Shown here: in pieces, positions 50,691 through 63,336 of the stretch
How the letters are laid out: each line of letters begins with the position of its first letter
How positions within the stretch are numbered: the stretch's first letter is position 1
NCBI GenBank assembly: GCA_029961685.1
Contig: JARWKL010000005.1
Coordinates: forward strand, 20,860,164-20,924,163
DNA length: 64,000 nt
Direction: 5' to 3'
Origin: Aristolochia californica
Taxonomy: Eukaryota > Streptophyta > Magnoliopsida > Piperales > Aristolochiaceae
The notes under the pieces: generated by a model
Database searches by the model: none
Seen by the model: only the letters and a program-made list of their open reading frames with translations
Told to the model about the DNA's origin: nothing
Position numbers and translations under genes: made by a program

Positions 50691-52661
50691 GTTATTGCTT
50701 TAAATTCTTTCCATACACATAAACTCTAAAATTTTCATTTTATTGTGATCTTTTTGCCTTTTATCTCTTTGTTTGTTGACGAGATGATGGGAAAGTGAAA
50801 ACTCTAAGTGATTTAAGAGAAAAGTATACATCTAAAATGGAAATGCACAATGCACAAATTTAGAGAGAGATATTTCCAAAAAGTTTCTATAATTTTTAGG
50901 GATCTTAAACTCTTTTAGTTTTTATTTATCAGGTTCTGCAATCATTGGGAAAAGGGGGAGGCGGGGGATTTTTAACTGAGGATTGACTCCCAATCCATAA
51001 GTCATTCCTTAAAAAATTATTGCCCGTTACGCATGGTAAATCACTTTACAATCATCTATGATCGTTAAGTCACCTATTTGTAAATGGGCAAAATAATGGC
51101 ATGTTTGACTCTGGTAAATATCCCACCGCACGTTCACTTGGGAATTTAATGTTATTCTCTTTAAAGGTTTGGATCCATAGGTCATTTGCATCTTTAACAT
51201 GTTTCAAGCATGCATATCCATTTTTTAAAACATATGTAGAAAAATCTCTTGCTTATAAAATTCTGAGCTATTAGGGTTGAACTAGTGGGATTTCCCAAAC
51301 TTAGATAACAAAACTTTTGTGTTCATTTGTGTTGTGAGAATTAATTTTTTTTACTTACATTTGTTATTTCTTTAAATTCTTTCCATACATAAAATGAAAA
51401 ACTTTCTTTTTCTAGAGATCTATTTGCCTGTTATCTCCTTTTTTTTTAGATGAAAGGAAAGTGAAAACTCAAGTTTTGGTTTAAGAAAAAATTATACATC
51501 TCAAATAGAAATGCACAATGCAAAAAAGTAGAAACAGATAAATCCAAAAAGTGTCTGTAATTTTTAGGGATTGTAAACTCTTTTAAGTTTTATATATCAG
51601 GTTCTGCAATCATTGGGAAAATGGGGAGGCGAAGGATTTTTAACTAAGTGTTGACTCCCAATCCATATGTCAGTCCTTACAAAAATATAGCCCGTTACAC
51701 ATGATAAATTACTTTACAATCATTTATGATCGTTAGGTCAACTTTTTGTAAATTGGCAAAATAATGGATTTTTTGACTCAAGTAAATATCCCACCGCACG
51801 TTCACTTGGGAATTTAATGGTAATCTCTTTAAAAGGTTTGGATCCATAGGTCATTTGCATCTTGAACATGTTTCAAGCATACATATCCATTTTTTAAAAC
51901 ATGTTTAGAAAAATCTCTTTCTTATAAAATTCTGAGCTATAAGGGTTGAACTAGTGGGACTTGACAATCTTGGATAACAAAGCTTTTGTGTTCATTTGTT
52001 GTGTGTTAATAAATTTTCTTTACTTAAATTTTTTATTGTTTTAAGTTCTTTCCATACCTAAACTCTAAAATTTTCATTTTGTTGTGATCTATTTGCCTTT
52101 TATCTTTTTTTTTTAAGAGATGAAGGGAAAGTGAAAACTCAATTTTTTATTTAATAAATAAGTATACATCTAAAATGAAAATGCACAATGCACAAATGTA
52201 GAGAGAGAAAATAAAAAAAACATTTCAGTAATTTTTAGGGTTTGTAAACACTTTTTAGTTTTTATATCGAGAAAAGGGGGAGTCGGGGGATTTTTAACTG
52301 TGTGTTGACTCCCAATCCATATGTCATTCCTTACAAAAATATAGTCCATTACACATGATAAATCACTTTACAATCATCTATGATCGTTAGGTCAGCCTTT
52401 TGTAAATGGGAAAAATAATGGTTTGTTTGACTCGGGTAAATATCCCACCGGATGTTCACTTAGGAATTTAATGTTATTCATTTTAAAAGGTTTGCATCCA
52501 TAGGTCATTTGCATCTTTAACATGTTTCAAGCATGCATAACCATTTTTTAAAACATGTGTAGAAAAATCTCTATCTTAAAAAATTCCGAGCTATTAGGGT
52601 TAAACTAGTAGAATTTCCCAAACTCGGATAACAAAACTTTTGTGTTCATTTGTGGCGTGTG
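50691..52661 (-). repeat. Three monomers with small deletions (648, 668 and 655 bp)
   Basis: Near 50688 TTGTGGCG joins TTGTTATTGC, removing about 20 bases of landmark sequence. Near 51390-51450 the TCTAAAATTTTCATTTTGTTG stretch is altered to AAAACTTTCTTTTTCTAG and the A-rich tract is shortened. Near 52267 TTTTTATATCGAGAAAAG lacks about 17 bases of CAGGTTCTGCAATCG. The last coincides with the left edge of the 2.69-kb duplication. Confidence 0.7.
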
Positions 52662-54965
52662 AATAAATTTTCTTTACTTAAATTTTTTATTGCTTTAAAT
52701 TCTTTCCACACATAATCTCTAAAATTTTTATTTTGTTTTATGTTTTTCCTTTTATCTCTTTATTTGTTGACGAGATGATGGGAAAGTGAAAACTCAAGTT
52801 TTGATTTAAGAAAAAAGTATACATCTAAAATGGAAATGCACAATGCACAAATTTAAAGAGAGATAATTCCAAAAAGTATCTGTAATTTTTAGGGATTGCA
52901 AAATCTTTTTAAATTTTATATATCAGGTTCTGCAATCGTCGGGAAAAAGGGGAGGCAAGTGATTTTTAACTGAGTGTTGAATCCCAATCCACAAGTCACT
53001 CCTTACCAAAATATAGCCCGTTACGCTCGATAAATCACTTTACAATAATCAGTAATTGTTAGGTCAGTTTTTTGTAAATGGGCACAATAATGGCTTGTTT
53101 GAGTCGGGTTAATATCGCACCGCACGTTCACTTGGGAATTCAATGTTATTCTCTTCAAAAGGTTTCCATCAATAGGTCATTTACATCTTTAACGTGTTTC
53201 AAGCTTGCATATCAATTTTTTATTACATGTGAAGAAAAATCTCTTCCTTATAAAATTCAGAGCTATTAGGGTTGAACTATTGGGATTTCCCAAAATTGGA
53301 AAAAATAAATTTTGTGTTCATTTGTCGTGTGTAAATAAATTTTTTTACATACGTTTTTTATTGCTTTAAATTCTTTTCTTACATAAACTCTAAAATTTTC
53401 ATTTTGTTGTGATTTATTTGGCTTTTATTTATTTTTTTTGTTCCAGAGATGATGGGAAAGTGAAAACTCAAGTTTTTATTTAAGAAAAAAGTATACATGT
53501 AAATTGGAATTTCACAATACACAAATGTAGAGAGAGAATATTCCAAAAAGTCTTTGTAATTTTCAGGGATTGTAAACTCTTTTTAGTTTTTATATATCAG
53601 GTTCTGCAATCGTTGAGAAAAAGGGGGAGGCGGGGGATTTTTAACTGAGTGTTGACTACCAATCCAAAAGTCATTCCTTAAAAACATATTTCCATTTAAG
53701 CCAGATAAATCACTTTACAATCATCTATGATCGTTAGGTCAGCTTTTTGTAAATGGGCAAAATAATGGCTTGTTTGACTCTGATCAATATGCCACCGCAC
53801 GTTCACTTGGGAATTTAATGTTAGTCTCTTTAAAAGGTTTTGATCCATAGGTGAGTAGCATATTTAACATGTTTCAAGAATGCATATCCATTTTTTAAAA
53901 CATCTGTAGAAAAATTTCTTTCTTATAAAATTTCGAGCTATTAAGGTTGAACTAGTGGGATTTCCCAAACATGCATAACAAAACTTTTGTGTTCATTCGA
54001 GGTGTGTGAATAAATTTTCTTTACTTACATTTGTTATTGCTTTATAATCTTTCCTTACACAAACTCTAAAATTTTCATTTGGTTGTGATCTATTTGCCTT
54101 TTATCACTTTTTTTGTTTGCAAGATGAAGGGAAAGTGAAAATTCATGTTATTGTTTTAAGAAAAAGGAATACATCTAAAACACAAATGCACAATGCACAA
54201 ATGTAGAGAGATAATTCCAAAAATTTTCTGTCATTTTTAGTGATTGTAAATTCTTTTTAGTTTTTATATATCAGGTTCTGCAATCGTCGGGAAACGGGGG
54301 AGGTGGGGGATTTTTAACTGAGTGTTGATTCCCAATCCATAAGTCATTCCGTACAAAAATATAGCCCATTACGCATGATAAATCACTTTACATTAATCTA
54401 CGATCGTTAGGACAACTTTTTTTGAATGGGCGAAATTATGGCTTGTTTGACTCGGGTAAATATCCCACCACATGTTCACTTAGGAATTTAATGTTATTCT
54501 CTTTAAAAGGTTTGGATCCATAGGTCATTTGTATCTTTAACATGTTTCAAGCATGCAAATTCTTTTTTTAAAACATGTTTTGAAAATTTTATTTTCTTAT
54601 AAATTCCGAGCTTTAAGGGTTGAACTAGTGGAATTTCCCAAACTTGGATAACAAAGTTTTTTCGTCCATTTGTGGTGTGTGAAAAAATTTTCTATACTTA
54701 AATTTTTTATTGCTTAAAATTCTTCCCATTCCTAAACTCTAAAATTTTCATTTTGTTGTGATCTATTTGCCTTTTATCTCTTTGTTTTTTCACCAGATGA
54801 AGGGAAAATGAAAAATCAAGTTTTGATTTAAGAAAAAAGTATACATCTAACATGGAAATGCACAATGCACAATGTAGAGAGAGATAATTCCAAAAAGTGT
54901 CTGTAATTTGTAAGGATTGTAAACGCTTTTTAGTTTTTATATATCATGTTCAACAATCGTCGGAA
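52270..54965 (-). repeat. Four-monomer tandem duplication, copy 1 (2.69 kb)
   Basis: Landmarks 52661, 53333, 54008 and 54681 recur at 55352, 56026, 56699 and 57372, offsets 2691-2693 bp. Shared private variants include CACCGGATGTTCACTT, GGTTTGCATCCATAGG, TTACATGTG after TTTTTTA, AAGCCAGATAAATCAC and CATTCATGTTATTG-like sequence. The 63-codon open frames at 53078-53269 and 55771-55962 differ at only three residues, reflecting DNA similarity rather than coding constraint. The left edge coincides with a local deletion at about 52268. Confidence 0.88.
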
Positions 54966-57660
54966 AAAGGGGGGCGGGGGATTTTTAACTGAGTGTTGAC
55001 TCCCAATCCATAAGTTATTCCTTACAAAAATATAGCCCATTAGACATGATAAATCACTTTACAATCATCTATGATTGTTAGGTCAGCCTTTTGTAAATGG
55101 GAAAAATAATGGTTTGTTTGACTCGGGTAAATATCCCACCGGATGTTCACTTGGGAATTTAATGTTATTCACTTTGAAAGGTTTGCATCCATAGGTCATT
55201 TGCATCTTTAACATGTTTCAAGCATGCATAACCATTTTTTAAAACATGTGTAGAAAAATCTCTTTCTTAAAAAATTCCGAGCTATTAGGGTTAAACTAGT
55301 AGAATTTCCCAAACTTGGATAACAAAATTTTTGTGTTCATTTGTGGCGTGTGAATAAATTTTCTTTACTTAAATTTTTTATATATTTAAATTCTTTCCAC
55401 ACATAATCTCTAAAATTTTCATTTTGTTGTGATGTATTTGCCTTTTATCTCTTTCTTTGTTCACGAGATGATGGGAAAGTGAAAACTCAAGTTTTGATTT
55501 AAGAAAATAGTTTACATCTAAAATAGAAATGCACATTGCACAAATTTAAAGAGAGATAATTCCAAAAAGTATCTGTAATTTTTAGGGATTGCAAACTCTT
55601 TTTAAATTTTATATATCAGGTTCTACAATCGTCGGGAAAAGGGGGAGGCAAGTGATTTTTAACTGAGTGTTGAATCCCAATCCACAAGTCATTCCTTACC
55701 AAAATATAGCCCGTTACGCTTGATAAATCACTTTACAATAATCTGTAATCATTAGGTCAATTTTTTGTAAATGGGCACAATAATGGCTTGTTTGAGTCGG
55801 GTAAATATCGCACCGCACGTTCACTTGGGAATTCAATGTTATTCTCTTCAAAAGGTTTCAATCAATAGGTCATTTCCATCTTTAACGTGTTTCAAGCTTG
55901 CATATCAATTTTTTATTACATGTGTAGAAAAATCTCTTCCTTATAAAATTCGGAGCTATTAGGGTTGAACTATTGGGATTTCCCAAACTTGGAAAAAATA
56001 AATTTTGTGTTCATTTGTGGTGTGTAAATAAATTTTTTTACATACATTTTTTATGGCTTTAAATTATTTTCTTACATAAACTCTAAAATTTTCATTTTGT
56101 TGTGATTTATTTGGCTTTTATTTATTTTTTTTGTTGCCGAGATGCTGGGAAAGTGAAAACTCAAGTTTTGATTTAAGAAAAAAGTATACATGTAAATTGG
56201 AATTGCACAATGCACACATGTAGAGAGAGATAATTCCAAATAGTCTCTGTAATTTTTAGGGATTGTAAACTCTTTTTAGTTTTTATATATCAGGTTCTGC
56301 AATCGTTGAGAAAAAGGAGGAGGCGGGGGATTTTTAACTGAGTGTTGACTCCCAATCCAAAAGTCATTCCTTAAAAAAATATTTCCCTTTAAGCCAGATA
56401 AATCACTTTAAAATCATCTATGATCGTTAGGTCAGCCTTTTGTAAATGGGCAAAATAATGGCTTGTTTGACTTTGATCAATATGCCACCGCACGTTCACT
56501 TGGGAATTTAATGTTAGTCTCTTTAAAAGGTTTTGATCCATAGGTGAGTTGCATATTTAACATGTTTCAAGAATGCATATCCATTTTTTAAAACATGTGT
56601 AGAAAAATTGCTTTCTTATAAAAATCCGAGCTATTAAGGTTGAACTAGTGGGATTTCCCAAACATGCATAACAAAAATTGTGTTCATTCGACGTGTGTGA
56701 ATAAATTTTCTTTACTTACATTTGTTATTGCTTTACAATCTCTCCTTACACAAACTCTAAAATTTTCATTTGGTTGTGATCTATTTGCCATTTATCACTT
56801 TTTTTGTTTACCAGATGAAGGGAAAGTGAAAATTCATGTTATTGTTTTAAGAAAAATGTATACATCTAAAACACAAATGCACAATGCACAAATGTAGAGA
56901 GATAATTCCAAAAAATTTCTGTCATTTTTAGTGATTGTAAATTCTTTTTAGTTTTTATATATCAGGTTCTGCAATCGTCGGGAAATGGGGGAGCTGGGGG
57001 ATTTTTAACTGAGTGTTGACTCCCAATCCATAAGTCATTCCGTACAAAAATATAGCCCATTACACATGATAAATCACTTTACATTACTCTATGATCGTTA
57101 GGACAACATTTTTTGAATGGGTGAAATTATGGCTTGTTTGACTCGGGTAAATATCCCACCACATGTTCACTTAGGAATTTAATGTTATTCTATTTAAAAG
57201 GTTTGGATCCATAGGTCATTTGAATCTTTAACATGTTTCAAGCATTCAAATCCTTTTTTTAAAACATGTTTTGAAAATTTTCTTTTCTTTTAAATTCCGA
57301 GCTTTAAGGGTTGAACTAGTGGAATTTCCCAAACTTGGATAACAAAGTTTTTTCGTCCATTTGTGGTGTGTGAATAAATTTTCTACACTTAAATTTTTTA
57401 TTGCTTAAAATTCTTCCCTTTCCTAAACTCTTAAATTTTCATTTTGTTGTGATCTATTTTCCTTTTATCTCTTTGTTTTTTCACCAGATGAAGGGAAAGT
57501 GAAAACTCAAGTTTTGATTTAAGAAAAAAATATACCTCTAACATGGAAATGCACAATGCACAAATGTAGAGAGAGATAATTCCAAAAAGTGTTTGTAATT
57601 TGTAAGGATTGTAAATGCTTTTTAGTTTTTATATATTATGTTCAACAATCGTCGGGAAAA
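54966..57660 (-). repeat. Four-monomer tandem duplication, copy 2 (2.69 kb)
   Basis: Adjacent, in-register copy of 52270-54965. The joint with the following sequence shows the same CAACAATCGTCGG and GGGGGGCGGGGG context as the joint between copies 1 and 2 (54952-54980 and 57645-57670), as expected of unequal crossing-over between monomers. After about 57720 the sequences part. Confidence 0.88.
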
Positions 57661-60383
57661 GGGGGGCGGGGGATTTTTAACTGAGTGTTGACTCCCAATC
57701 CAGAAGTTATTCCTTACAAAAATATAGCCTTTTATGCCTAATAAATCATTGTACAATCGTCTATGATCGTTAGGTTAGCTTATTTTAAATGGCAAAATAA
57801 TGGCTTGTTTGACTCTGGTAAATATCCCACCGCACGTTCACTTGGGAATTTAATATTATTCTGTCTAAAAGGTTTGGATTCATAGGTCATTTGCATCTTT
57901 AACATGTTTCAAGTATGCATATTCATTTTTTAAAACATGGGTAGAAAAATCTCTTCCTTATAAAATTCCGTGCTATTTGGGTTGGACTAGTAGGATTTCC
58001 CAAACTTGGATAACAAAACTTTTATGTTCATTTGTGGTGCGTGAATAAATTTTCTTTAATTTTATTTGTTGTTTCTTTAAATTATTTCCATCCATAACCT
58101 CTAAAATTTTCATTTGGTTGTGATCTATTTACCTTTTATATCATTTTTTGTTTACGGGATGAAGGGAAAGTAAAAGTGCAAGTTTTGTTTTAAGAAAAAA
58201 GTATACATCTAAAATGGAAATGCACAATGCACAAATGTATAGAGAGATAATTCCAAAAAGTTTTCGTAATTTTTAGGTATTGAAAACTCTTATTATTTTT
58301 TATATATCAGGTTCTACTATCGTCGGGAAAAGGGGGAGGCGGGATATTTTTAACTGAGTGTTGACTCCCAATCCATAAGTCATTCCATACAAAAATATTG
58401 CTCGTTACGCATGATAAATCACTTTACAATCATATTTGATCATTAGGTCAGGTTTTTGTAAATGGGAAAAGTAATGGCTTGTTTGACTCCGGTAAATATC
58501 CTACCGCACGTTTACTTGGAAATTTAATGTTATTCTCTTTAAAAGGTTTGGATCTATAGGTCATTTGCATCTTCAACATGTTTCATGCATGCATATCAAT
58601 TTTTAAAAACATGTGTAGAAAAATCTCTTTCTTATATAATTCCAAGCTATTAGGGTTGAACTAGTGGAATTTCTCAAACTTGGACAATAAAACTTTTGTG
58701 TTCTTTTGTGGTGTGTGAATAAATTTTCTTTACTTACATTTGTTTTTGCTTTAAATTTTTTCCATACATAAACTCTAAAATTTTCATTTTGTTGTGATCT
58801 ATTTGCCTATGATCTTTTTTCTTGTTTACGAGATGAAGGAAAAGTGAACACTCAAGTTTTGATTTAAGAAAAAAGTATATAACTCAAATGGAAATGGACA
58901 ATACACAAATCTAGAGAGAGATAATTCCAAATAGTGTCTGTAATTTTTTGGGATTGTAAAATCTTTTTCGTTTTTATATATCAGGTTTTGCAATCATTGG
59001 GAAAAGAGGGTGGGGGTGATTTTTTAACTGAGTGTTGACTCCCAATCCATAAGTCATTCCTTACAAAAAATATAGCCCGTTACTCATGAATAGGAAAATA
59101 ATGGCTTGTTTGACTCGGGTAAATATTCCTTCGCATGTTCACTTTGGAATTTAATGTTATTCTCTTTAAAGTGTTTGGATCCATAGGTCATTTTTATCTT
59201 TAACATGTTTCAAGCATGCATATCCATTTTTTAAAACATGTGTAGAAAAATCTCTGTCTTATTACATTTCGAGCTATTAGGGTTGAACTAGTGGGATTTC
59301 CCAAACTTGGATAACAAAACTTTTGTGTTCATTTGTGATGTGTGAATAAATTTTATTTACTTACATTTTTTATTGCTTCAAATTCTTTCCATACATAAAC
59401 TGAAAAATTTTCATTTTGTTGTGATCTATTTGCCTTTTATCTCTTTTTTTTTACATGATGAAGGGTAAGTGAAAGCTCAAGTTTTGAGTTAAGTATAAAA
59501 AATACATCTAAAATGAAAATGCACAATGCACAAATGTCGAGAGAGATAATTCCAAAAAGTGGCTGTAATTTTTAGGGATTGGAAACTATTTTTAGTTTTT
59601 ATATATTAGGTTCTACAATCATCGGGAAAAGAGGGAGGAGGGGGATTTTTAACTGAGTGTTGACTCCCAATCCATAAGTCATTCGTTACAAAAAAATAGC
59701 CCGTTACGCATGATAAATCACTTTACAATCATCTATGTTCGTTAGGTCTACTTTTTGTAAATGGGTAGAATAATGGCTTGTTTGACTTAGCTAAATATCC
59801 CACCGCACGTTCACTTGGTAATTTTATGTTATTCTCTTTAAAAGTTTTGGATCTACAACTCATTTGCATCTTCAACATGTTTCAAGCATGCATATCCATT
59901 TTTTAAAACTTGTGAAGAAAAATCTCTTTCTAATAAAATTCCGACCTATTAGGGTTGAACCTTTGGAGTTTCCAAAACTTGGGTGAAAACCTTTTGTGTT
60001 CATTTGTGGTGTGTGAATAAATTTTCTTTACCTACATAACCTCTAAAATTTTCATTTTGTTGTGATCTATTTGCCCTTTATCACTTTTTTCATTTACGAG
60101 ATGAAGGGAAAGTGAAAAATCATAGTTTGATTTAAAAAAAAAGTATACATCTAAAATGCAAATGCACAATGCACAAATGTAGAGAAAGATAATTCCAAAA
60201 AGTGTCTGTAATTTTTAGGGATTGTAAACTCTTTTTAGTTTTTATATATCAGGTTCTGCATTCGTCGGGAAAAGGCAGAGGCAGGGGATTTTTAACTGAG
60301 TGTGGACTACCAATCCACAAGTAATTCCTTAAATTAATATAGCCCGTTACGCATGATAAATCACTTTACAATAATCTATGATA
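57441..60383 (-). repeat. Four-monomer tandem duplication, copy 1 (2.94 kb)
   Basis: Landmarks 57372, 58043, 58717, 59344 and 60015 are followed by 60974, 61647, 62272 and 62941; pairs from 58043 onward are 2926-2931 bp apart. Shared private variants include GTAATTTGTAAGGATTGTAA, ATTCCGTGCTATTTGGGTTG, GTCATTCCATACAAAAATATTGCTCG, and the about 47-bp deletion giving CATGAATAGGAAAATAATGG. It overlaps the end of the preceding 2.69-kb copy, so the two duplications are nested in time. Confidence 0.86.
58718..59344 (-). repeat. Deleted monomer, 627 bp (shared deletion)
   Basis: Near 59090 CCGTTACTCATGAATAGG runs into AAAATAATGGC; about 47 bases around AACGATCATAGATGATTG (forward sense) are gone. 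The same joint appears at 62005-62020 in the next duplicate. Confidence 0.87.
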
Positions 60384-60974
60384 ATTTTGTTGTAATAAAT
60401 TTTCCTTTTATTTCTTTTTATGTTTACGATATGAAGGGAAAGTGAAAACTCAAGTTTTGATTTAAGAAAAAATAATACATCTAAAATGGAAATGCACAAT
60501 GCACAAAGAGAGATAATTCCAAAAAGTGTCTGTAATTTGTAAGGATTGTAAACGCTTTTTAATTTTTATTTATCAGGTTAAGCAATCTTCGGGAAAAGGG
60601 GGAGGCGGGGGATTTTTAACTGAGTGTTGACTCCCAATCCATAAGTTATTCCTTACAAAAATATAGCCTTTTACGCCTGATAAATCACTGTACAATCATC
60701 TATGATCGTTAGGTTAGCTTTTTGTAAATAATGGCTTGTTTGACTTGAGTAAATATCCCACCGCACGTTCACTTTGGAATTTAATATTATTCTGTTTAAA
60801 AGGTTTCGATCCATAGATCATTTGCATCTTTAACATGTTTCAAGCATGCATATTCATTTTTTAAAACATGGGTAGAAAAATCTCTTTCTTATAAAATTCC
60901 GTGCTATTTGGGTTGAACTAATAGGATTTCCCAAACTTGGATAACAAAACTTTTATGTTCATTTGTGGTGTGTG
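60016..60974 (-). repeat. Out-of-register junction monomer (959-bp spacing)
   Basis: Two landmarks 959 bp apart, about 1.4 monomers, with an abrupt joint at 60383/60384. This is the duplication joint between the two 2.94-kb copies. In-register unequal exchange would leave a multiple of about 673 bp, so either the joint was illegitimate or a later deletion removed about 390 bp exactly at it. Confidence 0.82.
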
Positions 60975-63336
60975 AATAAATTTTCATTACTTTCATTTGT
61001 TGTTTCTTTAAATTCTTTCCATACATAACCTCTAAAATTTTCATTTGGTTGTGATCTATTTACCTTTTATATCTTTTTTTTTTATGAGATGAAGGGAAAG
61101 TGAAAGTGCAAGTTTTGATTTAAGAAAAAAGTATACATCTAAAATGGAAATGCACAATGCACAAATGTATAGAGAGATAATTCCAAAAAGTTTTCATAAT
61201 TTTTAGGTATTGTAAACTCTTATTATTTTTTATATATCAGGTTCTACAATCATCGGGAAAAGGGGGAGGCGGGGGATTTTTAACTGAGTGTTGACTCCCA
61301 ATCCATAAGTCATTCCATACAAAAATATTGCTCGTTACGCATGAGAAATCACTTTACAATCATCTTTGATCGTTAGGTCAGGTTTTTGTAAATGGGAAAA
61401 GTAATGGCTTGTTTGACACGGGTAAATATCCTACCGCACGTTTACTTGGAAATTTAATGTTATTCTCTTTAAAAGGTTTGGATCGTTAGGTCATTTTCAT
61501 CTTCAACATGTTTCATGCATGCATATCAATTTTTTAAAACATGTGTAGAAAAATCTCTTTCTTATAAAACTCCGAGCAATTAGGGTTTAACTAGTGGAAT
61601 TTCTCAAACTTGGACAATAAAACTTTTGTGTTCTTTTGAGGTGTGTGAATAAATTTTCATTACTTACATTTATTTTTTCTTTAAATTCTTTCCACACATA
61701 AACTCTAAAATTTTCATTTTGGTGTGATCTATTTGCCTATGATCTATTTTCCTGTTTATGAGATGAAGGGAAAGTGAACACTCAAGTTTTGATTTAAGAA
61801 AAAAGTATATAACTAAAATGGAAATGGACAATGCACAAATCTAGAGAGAGATAATTCCAAAAAGTGTCTGTAATTTTTTGGGATTGTAAACTCTTTTTCG
61901 TTTTTATATATCAGGTTTTGCAATCGTCGGGAAAAAGGGGTGGGGGTGATTTTTAACTGAGTGTTGACTCCCAATCCATCAGTCATTCCTTACAAAAATA
62001 TAGCCCGTTATGCATGAATGGGAAAATAATGGCTTGTTTGACTCGGGTAAATATCCCACCGCATGTTCACTTGGGAATTTAATGTTATTCTTTTTAAAAT
62101 GTTTGGATCCATAGGTCATTTTCATCTTTAACATGTTTCAAGCATGCATATCCATTTTTTAAAACATGTGTAGAAAAATCTTTGTCTTATTACATTCCGA
62201 GCTATTAGGGTTGAACTAGTGGGATTTCCCAAACTTGGATAACAAAACTTTTGCATTCATTTGTGGTGTGTGAATAAATTTTTTTTACTTACATTTTTTA
62301 TTGCTTTAAATTCTTTCCATACATTAACTAAAAAATTTCATTTTGTTGTGATCTATTTGCCTTTTATCTCTTTTTCTTTACCAGATGAAGGGAAAGTGAA
62401 AACTCAAGTTTTGAGTTAAGTAATAAGAATACATCTAAAATGAAAATGCACAATGCACAAATGTCTAGAGAGATAATTCCAAAAAGCTTCTGTAATTTTT
62501 AGGGATTGGAAACTATTTTTAGTTTTTATATATTAGGTTTTGCAATCATCGGGAAAAGAGGGAGGCGGGGGATTTTTAACTGAGTGTTGACTCCCAATCC
62601 ATAAGATATTCCTTACAAAAATGTAGCCCATTATGCATGATAAATCACTTTACAATCATCTATGTTCGTTAGGTCTGCCTTTTGTAAACGGGCAGAATAA
62701 TGGCTTGTTTGACTCATCTAAATATCCCACCGCACGTTCACTTGGTAATTTTATGTTATTCTCTTTAAAAGGTTTGGATCCACAGCTCATTTGCATCTTT
62801 AACACGTTTCAAGCATGCATATCCATTTTTTAAAACATGTGTAGAAAAATCTTTTCTAATAAAATTCCGACCTATTCGGGTTGAACCTGTGGAATTTCCA
62901 AAACTTGGATAAAAAACTTTTGTGTTCATTTGTGGTGTGTGATTAAATTTTTTGTACCTACATTTGTCCTTGCTTTAAATTTTTTCCATACATATCCTCT
63001 AAAATTTTCATTTTGTTGTGATCTATTTGCCCTTTATCACTTTTTTTTTTACGAGATGAAGGGAAAGTGAAAAATCATAGTTTGATTTTAAAAAAAGTAT
63101 ATATCTAAAATCGAAATGCACAATGCACAAATGTAGAGAAAGATAATTGTAAAAAGTGTATATAATTTTTAGGGATTGTAAACTCTTTTTAGTTTTTGTA
63201 TATCAAGTCCTGCATTCGTCGGGAAAAGGCGGAGGCAGGGGATTTTTAACTGAGTGTTGACTCCCAATCCACAAGTCATTTGTCACAAAAGTATAGCCAG
63301 TTATGCATGATAAATCATTTTACAATCATCTATGAT
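60384..63336 (-). repeat. Four-monomer tandem duplication, copy 2 (2.94 kb)
   Basis: Partner of 57441-60383. The joint at 60383/60384 is out of monomer register: the sequence passes from ATAATCTATGAT directly into AATTTTGTTGTAATAAAT, skipping roughly 390 bp of monomer, so the landmark spacing there is 959 bp instead of about 1345. Both copies keep the shortened monomers at 58717-59344 and 61647-62272. Confidence 0.85.
61648..62272 (-). repeat. Deleted monomer, 625 bp (shared deletion)
   Basis: Same deletion as in 58718-59344, in the second copy of the 2.94-kb duplication. It carries an intact CENP-B-like 17-mer (62032-62048) and an intact inverted repeat (62131-62169). Confidence 0.87.

Noticed and set aside
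53078..55962. Near-identical 63-codon frames at 53078-53269 and 55771-55962 as a conserved gene pair
   Set aside because: Their similarity follows from the 2.69-kb tandem duplication. The surrounding noncoding bases are equally similar, and the frame reads the antisense of the usual monomer.
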